A stretch of DNA of 14,631 bases from an uncultured Lachnospiraceae bacterium (GTDB lineage: Bacteria; Bacillota; Clostridia; Lachnospirales; Lachnospiraceae): contig URDN01000053.1 in NCBI GenBank assembly GCA_900546495.1, positions 1 through 14,631 of the forward strand, written 5' to 3'. The position numbers were made by a program, and so were the translations under genes. Below, one piece after another: positions 1-5,330 of the stretch (position 1 is the first letter of the stretch; each line of letters opens with the position of its first letter). Below the pieces are notes generated by a model, which made no database searches, was not told where the DNA came from, and was given only the letters and a program-made list of their open reading frames with translations.

Positions 1-155
1 CAGATTGAAGCCGCAACCATTATACCTGCTGCAAACCCTGCAAGTGCACGTTGCACGGATTTATTAAGTGTTTGTCTCATAAAAAACACACATGCTGATC
101 CTATCGTTGTTCCAACAAACGGAATCAGTATACCTTCAAAAATATTTATTCGCAT
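1..155 (-). CDS. ZIP-family metal transporter, N-terminal part (runs off the window)
   Basis: The first 51 codons of a minus-strand gene are visible. The start is the ATG at 155-153, preceded by an AAGGAA-type ribosome binding site. The protein opens with a short lead (MRINIFEG), a hydrophobic helix, then a cytoplasmic turn and a second hydrophobic stretch reading LAGFAAGIMVAAS. That glycine/alanine pattern at the start of helix 2 is characteristic of the bacterial ZIP (ZupT-like) divalent metal importers, which bring zinc or related metals into the cytoplasm. The metal-binding helices 4 and 5 lie outside the window, so the assignment rests on helices 1-2 only. A palindrome resembling a metal-regulator box lies about 145 bases upstream. 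A small hydrophobic protein of another family cannot be excluded, but the match to ZIP N-termini is good. Confidence 0.7.
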   Translation of the reverse strand, partial: MRINIFEGILIPFVGTTIGSACVFFMRQTLNKSVQRALAGFAAGIMVAASI

Positions 156-299
156 TATATTTTCCTTCCATATATGCTCGAAAAAATTCATTGGCAAAAA
201 TAATTATCTTCAGCGGTATAGTATTAGTTCTATAGCTTATTGATTATATTGCCTAATACCTAATATATGTTATTCTATAATCTTTCATACTTTCATCAT

Positions 300-315
300 G
301 TTAGTTTTAGCTAAC
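300..315. promoter_or_regulatory. candidate metal-regulator operator upstream of the ZIP gene
   Basis: The sequence GTTAG-TTTTAG-CTAAC is an inverted repeat with 5-bp arms, and it also contains the perfect 8-bp palindrome TTAGCTAA. GTTAG/CTAAC arms are the core of many DtxR-family (iron/manganese) operators, although the classical spacing is shorter. It lies about 145 bp upstream of the ZIP start, just beyond a terminator-like repeat, in AT-rich DNA that could hold the promoter. The link to metal control is an inference from the neighbouring gene. Confidence 0.35.
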
Positions 316-328
316 TATCTAGTATAAA

Positions 329-370
329 GAAAACCGTGTAAAAAGCAAACTGTAATTTTACACGGTTTTC
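329..370 (-). terminator. perfect 15-bp inverted repeat, terminator for minus-strand transcription
   Basis: The arms GAAAACCGTGTAAAA (329-343) and TTTTACACGGTTTTC (356-370) are perfectly complementary around a 12-base loop. Read on the minus strand the stem ends in GGTTTTC and continues CTTTAT, so it is moderately U-rich. It stands 19 bases beyond the stop of the start-less minus-strand reading frame at 390-566 and upstream of the ZIP promoter region. That position fits a terminator separating the two. It may work in both directions. Confidence 0.6.
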
Positions 371-389
371 TTATGCTTAAATATATCAC

Positions 390-566
390 TTACGTAATCA
401 TATAACAATATATTTCTTTCAACAATTTACAAAACTGGGCGGTGGAATTTACTCTTTCACACAATAATGTTATGGTTGTATCTCCTTCTGACAGCAGTAC
501 TGTAAAAATATCATATCTTCCACGATATACTAACGGAAGCTTTTTACAAACATGACTCTTTTTACG
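390..566 (-). pseudogene. possible 3' end of a lost gene (58 open codons, no start codon)
   Basis: On the minus strand a frame stays open for 58 codons and ends with TAA at 392-390. The composition looks protein-like, for example a segment VYRGRYDIFTVLLSEGD followed by an amphipathic stretch ending KLLKEIYCYMIT. No ATG, GTG or TTG start with a ribosome binding site is present at its 5' end, where an in-frame TGA cuts it off. The stop is followed within 20 bases by a perfect terminator-like hairpin, which is why I think this is a genuine gene end rather than chance. I do not recognise the family. The alternative is a fortuitous open frame in AT-rich DNA. Confidence 0.3.
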
Positions 567-673
567 TCACATTTATAATTTGTTATATATCAATTGATTT
601 TTCAAGTAATATATGCTTACGTAAAATTCATCTCACGCCTTCCCTCTTCTAACTATACCGATCCGATCTTCCA

Positions 674-695
674 AAGGTGTAAATAAGGTGTAAAT
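674..695. repeat. tandem 11-bp direct repeat
   Basis: Two identical head-to-tail copies of AAGGTGTAAAT occupy 674-684 and 685-695. Short tandem direct repeats of this kind are the usual form of arm-type integrase binding sites or of operators for dimeric regulators. They lie 53 bp beyond a truncated phosphatase start (748-786), in a region with no intact gene, so an old recombination site is one reading. Confidence 0.45.
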
Positions 696-747
696 TCTAC
701 ATTTCCATCCAAGAAACCCAATAAAATCAAGGCTTTTGCTCCGTCCC

Positions 748-786
748 TTAAACACTGCCGTGGCAGATGAAAAGTATTTTTATCAT
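748..786 (-). pseudogene. stub of a low-molecular-weight protein-tyrosine phosphatase (first 12 codons)
   Basis: A minus-strand ATG at 786-784, 9 bases after a GAGG ribosome binding site, begins MIKILFICHG and then reads SV and a stop. Low-molecular-weight tyrosine phosphatases of Clostridia begin almost exactly this way, and the Cys of the CHG motif is the catalytic nucleophile of the C-x5-R loop. The rest of the loop and all downstream sequence are absent: after the CACGGCA bases the sequence becomes unrelated. The gene was therefore broken at about position 752. The match is short (10 residues), so chance similarity is possible, but the start, the ribosome binding site and the motif agree. 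Confidence 0.5.
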
Positions 787-790
787 TGTT

Positions 791-861
791 GCATAACCTC
801 GCATTTCTTGGTTTTTCGGGCTTTGTAAGCCTTTGTAAATTTTAACTTTCTGGCATAACCT
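791..861. repeat. GCATAACCT direct repeats, 62 bp apart
   Basis: GCATAACCT occurs at 791-799 and again at 853-861. The surroundings are partly similar: both are followed within 20 bases by GGTTT, a T-run and TTCG. Between them lie a small hairpin, GGCTT-TGT-AAGCC (819-831), and two copies of CTTTGTAA (821-828, 831-838). The block sits immediately 5' of the phosphatase stub, so it may be its former leader or part of a recombination site. Its function is unknown. Confidence 0.35.
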
Positions 862-884
862 GGTTTATTTTCGCATAATATAGC

Positions 885-915
885 TTATCGGAAGTTGCTT
901 GCCAACTTTCGATAA
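885..915. repeat. 13-bp stem hairpin downstream of the histidine kinase gene
   Basis: TTATCGGAAGTTG (885-897) pairs with CAACTTTCGATAA (903-915) over 13 positions with a single mismatch (a G·U pair in RNA on the plus strand) around a 5-base loop. It is the first of three adjacent hairpins between 885 and 973. No T-run follows on either side, so it is not a simple terminator by itself. Confidence 0.5.
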
Positions 916-917
916 AA

Positions 918-934
918 GGCACTGTTTTTGTGCC
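918..934 (-). terminator. likely terminator of the two-component operon
   Basis: Read on the minus strand, GGCAC-AAAAACA-GTGCC is followed by TTTTATC. That is a short GC-rich stem with a U-tract, 77 bases past the kinase stop codon at 1012. The stem is only 5 bp, so it may act together with the 13-bp hairpin directly downstream (885-915). Confidence 0.45.
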
Positions 935-942
935 GCAAATCA

Positions 943-973
943 ATTATGAGGTTCGCACAGCGGTTCTCATAAT
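943..973. repeat. 8-bp inverted repeat ATTATGAG/CTCATAAT
   Basis: ATTATGAG (943-950) and CTCATAAT (966-973) are perfectly complementary around a 15-base loop that itself contains GGTT twice. It is the third hairpin of the cluster and the closest to the kinase stop codon. It could stabilise the 3' end of the mRNA. No gene overlaps it. Confidence 0.4.
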
Positions 974-1011
974 ATCGTCCGCAAAAGGTGCAAAAAATGG
1001 GGTACAAATCA

Positions 1012-2202
1012 CTATGGATCCAGGTATTTTTTCATGCAGGCATGATCAATATTTGAATACATATGATGAGTGAACTGTACTTCAAAAACCGTTCCTCCGG
1101 ACGGATTGGATCTGACGGTAATACTGCCATCATGCACCCGCACGATTTCTCGGACCAGGGCAAGTCCAAGCCCCACACCGCCTAGTTCCCGGCTTCTGGA
1201 TTTATCTACTCGAAAGAATGGTTCAAACACGCGTTCCTTAAATTCTTCCGGGATTCCGCTTCCTGTATCCTCCACGGACAGACGAACCTGGTTTTCCTCC
1301 TGATCTGCAGTTACTGTAACCTGACCACCGAAATGATTATATTTTATGGCATTCTCCACAAGATTATATACCATCCTGTAAATAAGGATATCACTTCCAC
1401 GCAGGGTTATATCTTTACATTTTTCAATTAATTTTATACTTTTTTCCTGTGCGAGAGGTTCCAAATCCGCCAATACCTCATCCACAAGAGCATCAACTGC
1501 AATTATTTCATCCCGCCCCACAGTCTGAAGTTCACTCATATCAAGAAGCGTCTTTACCATTTTATTGAGTCTGTCGTTCTGTTCGGTAACCATTTTTATT
1601 GTTTGCAAAGTGTCTGCATCAATCCCCGGATGCTGGGTGGAATTATATAAATCAAGCTGTACCTGCATCAGTGCTAATGGTGTTCTGAGTTCATGTGCTG
1701 CATTTGCAGTAAATTGCCTCTGTATCTCAAATGCATCCGAGAGACGCATAAGCATCTTGTTGTATGAAATGCTAAGCTGATTGAGTTCTTTTACTTTGTT
1801 TTCTTCTATCCGGAAATCTGCCAGATTCTGTGCCTCTACCTCCTCGATTTTATCAGAAAACTCCCGGATTGGTCTGAGTGCATGCCCACTGATAAAATAG
1901 GTGACTACCCCACCCATAAGCGCCAGTACGGCTGAGATTATAAAACTGTTTCTTTTATAGTCAGCCTTATTATTGTACACCTGCAAAGAAAAGTCATTTA
2001 CAAACTCATCCCACTTATCCTCAGGAATGCTGATATATATTTCATCCTCATTATCATCTTCCCGGGCATCAACAGTCTCTTGCAGGGAATCGATATAATG
2101 CACACCATTTTTATAGACAAACATTGTCAGGCAGCCACATATAATAGCAATATATAGTGTAATGATACAGGTCAGTCTCCACTGCAGTGACATTTTTTTC
2201 AT
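1012..2202 (-). CDS. sensor histidine kinase (HAMP, HisKA, HATPase_c)
   Basis: This is a 396-residue membrane sensor that autophosphorylates and passes phosphate to the response regulator encoded just upstream. Order of parts: TM1 about residues 9-30, an extracytoplasmic loop of about 55 residues rich in Asp/Glu (31-85), TM2 about 86-104, a HAMP linker 105-157, the dimerisation domain with phospho-acceptor His170 in the AHELRTP motif, then the ATPase domain with N-box NLVENAIKY (Asn284), G1 box DTGSGIP (about 312), F-box FEPFF and G2 box GGVGLGL (about 341). All catalytic motifs are intact. Its ATG overlaps the regulator stop as ATGA (2199-2202), with GAGGAG 8 bases upstream. The small acidic sensor loop suggests a cation, peptide or redox signal, but the ligand is not determinable. 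The last 15 residues (MYSNIDHACMKKYLD) extend beyond the usual domain end. Confidence 0.93.
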   Translation of the reverse strand: MKKMSLQWRLTCIITLYIAIICGCLTMFVYKNGVHYIDSLQETVDAREDDNEDEIYISIPEDKWDEFVNDFSLQVYNNKADYKRNSFIISAVLALMGGVVTYFISGHALRPIREFSDKIEEVEAQNLADFRIEENKVKELNQLSISYNKMLMRLSDAFEIQRQFTANAAHELRTPLALMQVQLDLYNSTQHPGIDADTLQTIKMVTEQNDRLNKMVKTLLDMSELQTVGRDEIIAVDALVDEVLADLEPLAQEKSIKLIEKCKDITLRGSDILIYRMVYNLVENAIKYNHFGGQVTVTADQEENQVRLSVEDTGSGIPEEFKERVFEPFFRVDKSRSRELGGVGLGLALVREIVRVHDGSITVRSNPSGGTVFEVQFTHHMYSNIDHACMKKYLDP

Positions 2203-2879
2203 CCTTCGAACTCCTCTCGTATTTTATAGCCCTCACCCACCTTGTTCAAAATCGGGTCATATTCCAGCACAGCCTTAAGTTTTCTTCTAAGAGAAGACAT
2301 ATGCACCCGGATGGATCCACTAAAACTGTCCGCGGTTGCATCCCAGACATGCTCGATCAGTTCCTCCTGACTTACCGGTCTGCCCAGATTCAGAAGCAAA
2401 TATTCCAAAATACCACTTTCTTTTCTTGTCAGAGAGATCCGTTGTCCTTTTGCATATGCCTCACGTTTTACCGTGTCGAACCTTATCTCGCCACTTTCCA
2501 GACATACATTCTTCTGCACAAATTTTCTTCTTGTCAGACTTCTGATACGTGCCTCAAGTTCCTGCAGATGAAACGGTTTTTCCATATAATCATTCGCCCC
2601 TGCATCCAGTCCTTCTACTTTATCCGCGATCTGTCCTCTTGCCGATAATATGAGAACCTTTGTCTCCTCATTTCTCTGTCTGAGTTCCTTTAGAATCTCC
2701 ATCCCATCCATCCCGGGCAGATTCAGATCCAGAACGATCAGATCATAATTCTCTGCCAGAATACATTCAAAAGCCTCTTCCCCATCATAACATGTATCCA
2801 CTTCATATCCGGCAGCATACAGGCTTTTTGCAACTGTGTCACATATTTGTTTTTCATCTTCAACTATTAATAATCTCAA
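2199..2879 (-). CDS. OmpR/PhoB-family response regulator
   Basis: This 226-residue DNA-binding regulator is the partner of the following kinase. The receiver domain (1-115) has the acidic pocket at Glu7-Asp8, phospho-acceptor Asp51 (VLDLNLPGMDG), the switch Ser79 and Lys101 in EKPF. The winged-helix effector domain (about 126-222) shows the usual LTRKES and SIRVHMSSLRRKL recognition helix pattern and ends GEGYKI. The start is a TTG at 2879 with AGGTG 9 bases upstream; no in-frame ATG is nearby. A promoter TTGATA-17-TAAAAT lies on the minus strand at 2935-2907. The gene is divergent from the redox operon at 2981-5071 and shares its promoter region, so it probably controls that operon and itself. 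Confidence 0.93.
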   Translation of the reverse strand: MRLLIVEDEKQICDTVAKSLYAAGYEVDTCYDGEEAFECILAENYDLIVLDLNLPGMDGMEILKELRQRNEETKVLILSARGQIADKVEGLDAGANDYMEKPFHLQELEARIRSLTRRKFVQKNVCLESGEIRFDTVKREAYAKGQRISLTRKESGILEYLLLNLGRPVSQEELIEHVWDATADSFSGSIRVHMSSLRRKLKAVLEYDPILNKVGEGYKIREEFEG

Positions 2880-2897
2880 AATGTTTTCACCTGTTTC

Positions 2898-2930
2898 TTA
2901 ACAAAAATTTTACAACAGCTATTGTATAAT
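2898..2930 (+). promoter_or_regulatory. promoter of the redox operon with an OmpR/PhoB-type direct repeat
   Basis: A perfect TATAAT (2925-2930) lies 51 bases before the TTG start of the CXXC mini-protein. The matching -35 region is poor. In its place are the hexamers TTAACA (2898-2903) and TTTACA (2909-2914), separated by 5 bases and so repeating every 11 bp. This is the format bound by dimers of OmpR/PhoB/PhoP-type regulators that activate promoters lacking a good -35. The site is adjacent to the regulator gene, which makes that protein the obvious candidate. This is an inference from spacing and context. Confidence 0.45.
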
Positions 2931-2935
2931 ATCAA
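2907..2935 (-). promoter_or_regulatory. promoter of the response regulator/kinase operon
   Basis: On the minus strand TTGATA (2935-2930) and TAAAAT (2912-2907) are separated by exactly 17 bases, close to the sigma-A consensus. The -10 overlaps one hexamer of the direct repeat (2909-2914), and the -35 overlaps the TATAAT of the divergent operon. RNA polymerase cannot easily occupy both promoters at once, and regulator binding would be expected to repress this one. Confidence 0.5.
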
Positions 2936-2980
2936 AGTCAGCTGGTCAACAAATACAACAAACAAAGGAGCAACAATATC

Positions 2981-3121
2981 TTGAAATGTAAAAAAATAGG
3001 TCAAATGTTTGTGCTCATCGCAGGTATCACTATGGTGAGCTATGGTGCGATCCGGGGGGAAGCAGCTACTGTGCTTGCTAAAGCAATAAAATTATGTCTG
3101 GAGTGTGTCGGAATTGGATAA
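2981..3121 (+). CDS. CD1871A-family CXXC mini-protein
   Basis: This is a 46-residue protein with a TTG start and AAAGGAG 10 bases upstream. It has a basic N-terminus (MKCKKIG), one hydrophobic segment (about residues 9-24), a conserved Arg-Gly-Glu turn (IRGE, about 24-27) and a C-terminus ending CLECVGIG, which contains the CXXC pair (Cys39, Cys42). This arrangement matches the small CD1871A-type proteins that in Clostridia sit next to membrane 4Fe-4S proteins and TlpA-like thioredoxins. It is probably a single-pass membrane protein with a dithiol near its C-terminus. Its end overlaps the start of the next gene by 17 bases, so the two are translationally coupled. Its function is not established; a redox relay role is inferred from the CXXC and the neighbours. 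Confidence 0.75.
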   Translation: MKCKKIGQMFVLIAGITMVSYGAIRGEAATVLAKAIKLCLECVGIG

Positions 3122-4007
3122 GAAAAAGAAATCACGATCAAAAAAAATAGCCGGAATTCGTGGATGGATACAGGCAGTTGCCACGCTGTTTACCAATATC
3201 CACATTCCAAATTTATTTAAGGGCAAAATTTATCAGGGGAATGCAAAAGCAGTATGTGTGCCTGGATTAAACTGTTATTCCTGTCCCGCTGCAACGGGAG
3301 CATGTCCGATCGGTGCCTTTCAGGCGGTCATCGGATCATCCAGATTTAAATTTTCATACTACATCACCGGCTTTTTTATTTTACTCGGTGTGACACTTGG
3401 AAGATTTATCTGTGGTTTTTTGTGTCCCTTTGGATGGTTTCAGGATCTGCTTCATAAAATTCCCGGGAAAAAGTTTTCAACAGCCCGATTGAAGCCACTC
3501 AGATACCTGAAATACATAATCCTCATTGTTTTCGTTATCCTTCTGCCGATGCTTATAACGAACTCAATCGGAATGGGAGACCCGTTCTTCTGTAAATATA
3601 TTTGTCCGCAAGGTGTTCTGGAAGGGGCTATCCCACTTTCACTTGGAAACGTTGCGATACGATCTGCACTGGGAACTCTTTTTTCCTTTAAATGCCTTAT
3701 TTTAATTACGGTTGTTGTGTTAAGTATTTTGTTTTACAGACCTTTCTGTAAATGGATCTGTCCTCTTGGCGCAATCTACTCATTGTTTAATAAGATAAGC
3801 TTTCTTACGATCAAAGTTGAAAACAGCAAATGTGTCGGATGTAATCAATGTGTAACCGCATGTAAAATGGATGTAGATGTATGTAAGACGCCTAATCACC
3901 CGGAATGCATACGATGCGGAGCCTGTATAAAGGCTTGTCCGAAAGATGCCATCCACTATCAGTTTATGGGAAAAAACTGTCAGAAAAAGAAGCGCAACAG
4001 CCAGTAA
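3105..4007 (+). CDS. NapH-like membrane 4Fe-4S binding protein
   Basis: This 300-residue integral membrane iron-sulfur protein starts at GTG 3105. A TTG at 3114 has GGAG at a better distance (3100-3103) and may be the true start (MDKKKKSRSKK). After a basic N-terminus comes a Cys-rich motif (Cys51-VPGLNC-Cys60-Cys67-PIG), then hydrophobic helices (about 82-106, 134-153, 195-212) carrying repeated C-x3-CPxG motifs: CGFLCPFG (103), CKYICPQG (163) and CKWICPLG (215). A C-terminal double ferredoxin domain follows, with clusters C243/C246/C249/C253 and C268/C271/C274/C278. The CPxG repeats are typical of the NapH/YccM/RdxA group, which move electrons across the membrane. With a thioredoxin lipoprotein and a CXXC mini-protein in the same operon, the likely task is carrying cytoplasmic reducing power to extracytoplasmic thiols. 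The substrate is unknown. Confidence 0.88.
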   Translation: MSELDKKKKSRSKKIAGIRGWIQAVATLFTNIHIPNLFKGKIYQGNAKAVCVPGLNCYSCPAATGACPIGAFQAVIGSSRFKFSYYITGFFILLGVTLGRFICGFLCPFGWFQDLLHKIPGKKFSTARLKPLRYLKYIILIVFVILLPMLITNSIGMGDPFFCKYICPQGVLEGAIPLSLGNVAIRSALGTLFSFKCLILITVVVLSILFYRPFCKWICPLGAIYSLFNKISFLTIKVENSKCVGCNQCVTACKMDVDVCKTPNHPECIRCGACIKACPKDAIHYQFMGKNCQKKKRNSQ

Positions 4008-4041
4008 CAGACAACCGGTAACTAAGTGTAGAGTGCAGTAA

Positions 4042-4101
4042 TTCTGAGAAGAATATGTCAGCTTTCGCTGAACAGAATCACGCACCAAGTCTCACGTGCG
4101 T
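4042..4101 (+). other. hairpins in the 155-base gap before the lipoprotein gene
   Basis: Between the 4Fe-4S gene and the lipoprotein gene, TTCTG (4042-4046) and CAGAA (4073-4077) enclose a TCAGC-TTTC-GCTGA stem-loop (4058-4071), and ACGCAC (4080-4085) can pair with GTGCGT (4096-4101). Neither is followed by a T-run, so they are not terminators. They may set processing or the relative expression of the two genes. The plus-strand frame stays open here, but there is no ribosome binding site upstream of 4146. Confidence 0.3.
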
Positions 4102-4162
4102 TCGACTTGAATCTTTGCAGAATCACTACACATCATATCATTACGAAAAGGAGCAATTACTC

Positions 4163-5071
4163 ATGAAAACAAAAAGATCTTTATTATTTATTTTTACACT
4201 CTGCGTAGCATTATTGCTTACTGCATGTAACGGAAAACAACCAGCAAACACGGAAAAACCGCAGGATACCCAGACAGAATCCAGCGCAGCCTCTTCTGAT
4301 GATTCCAGTTCTGAAATGGATGATTTATATCAGCAGGAAAACCAGCTCTTTGCAGATCATAAAGACGTATGGGACAAGGCATTTGGCATGATGAATAAAA
4401 GTACTGCTGACCCGAGCGGAAATTATGCCGATTATCTGGCAGACACTGTTGAATCAAACAAGGACTCCTTCACAGAGGATGAGTTGAAAACACTTAATGA
4501 TGATATTGAAACGATCAGAAAGATTGAAGAAAAAATCACTGCAATCGAAAAGAAAAATGCTGCATCCGACAGCAACAGCCAGAAGAATAATTCCGACGAT
4601 GTAACTCCTTTCAAAGATTTTTCCGCGAAGGATTTCGATGGCAATTCTGTTGATGAGAGCCTTTTTTCTCAAAATGCAGTAACTGTCGTTAATTTCTGGT
4701 TTACTGGATGCAAACCTTGTGTTGCTGAATTATCTAAGCTTAACGAGTTAAACGATGCCATCAAAGCATCTGGTGGTGAAGTAGTCGGAATCAACACAGA
4801 AACCTTCGATGGAAATGAAACCGCTATAAAAGAAGCTGCAGATATCCTGAAAAGCCAGGGTGCCAAATATCGCAATCTTTCCGTTGATTCTACTTCCGAT
4901 GCAGGTAAATATGCCTCCAACATTATGGCATTTCCTACAACAATCCTGGTCGACAGAAATGGCAATATTGTAGGCGATCCTATGCTTGGTGGAATTGATA
5001 ATCAGGAAAACTATGATACTTTGATGAAACAGATTCAGTCTGTCATTGATGCAGACAGCGCGAATAAATAA
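4163..5071 (+). CDS. TlpA/ResA-like thioredoxin-fold lipoprotein
   Basis: This 302-residue lipoprotein starts at ATG 4163, which has AAAAGGAG 9 bases upstream; an in-frame extension to 4055 lacks a ribosome binding site and would bury the signal peptide. The signal peptide ends in the lipobox LTAC with Cys22. A Ser/Asp-rich spacer (about 25-52) leads to a helical, charged domain (about 53-145) that I do not recognise, then a TlpA-type domain (about 148-300) with FWFTGCKPC (Cys183, Cys186) and the cis-proline loop FPT at Pro258. Gly-Cys-Lys-Pro-Cys replaces the usual Trp-Cys-x-Pro-Cys. It would sit on the outer face of the membrane and exchange disulfides there. As third gene of the operon it is the likely electron acceptor of the NapH-like protein. 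The helical domain may be a docking or substrate module. Confidence 0.88.
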   Translation: MKTKRSLLFIFTLCVALLLTACNGKQPANTEKPQDTQTESSAASSDDSSSEMDDLYQQENQLFADHKDVWDKAFGMMNKSTADPSGNYADYLADTVESNKDSFTEDELKTLNDDIETIRKIEEKITAIEKKNAASDSNSQKNNSDDVTPFKDFSAKDFDGNSVDESLFSQNAVTVVNFWFTGCKPCVAELSKLNELNDAIKASGGEVVGINTETFDGNETAIKEAADILKSQGAKYRNLSVDSTSDAGKYASNIMAFPTTILVDRNGNIVGDPMLGGIDNQENYDTLMKQIQSVIDADSANK

Positions 5072-5081
5072 TTCTATTCGC

Positions 5082-5154
5082 AAAAGTGCAGGGAATATAT
5101 AGCTTTGCCAGTCCTGTCAAAAAACTTGCAAAGCTATATATTCCCTGCACTTTT
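5082..5154. terminator. bidirectional terminator, perfect 27-bp inverted repeat
   Basis: Arms at 5082-5108 and 5128-5154 are perfectly complementary over 27 bp, separated by 19 bases. On the plus strand the stem ends GCAC-TTTTT, a clear U-tract, 10 bases after the lipoprotein stop. On the minus strand the stem ends in TTTT and faces the convergent jet operon, whose stop is at 5331. It therefore serves two converging transcription units. The stem is longer than a typical terminator. The 5155-5330 interval beyond it holds no gene or other clear signal. Confidence 0.8.
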
Positions 5155-5330
5155 TGTTATTTTCCCTGCCTGCGCTTTTCATTTTGATTTGAAAAATTCC
5201 ATTCATTTTTGTACACAATTTCGAAGCAGCAATTCTTTCTCCAAGCTGGAAATTTACAAAATATGAATTTTTTCACCTTGCATCATCGTAAAAGAATTTT
5301 ATCGATAGACTTTTCTGCACAGTCTCTTAT

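Noticed and set aside
2187..2648. 153-codon plus-strand frame opposite the response regulator
   Set aside because: It is a shadow of the regulator gene, with no ribosome binding site and no recognisable domain.
4055..4162. 36-codon in-frame extension upstream of the lipoprotein start
   Set aside because: It has no ribosome binding site and would place a charged segment in front of a clear lipoprotein signal peptide. The ATG at 4163 has AAAAGGAG at 9 bases.
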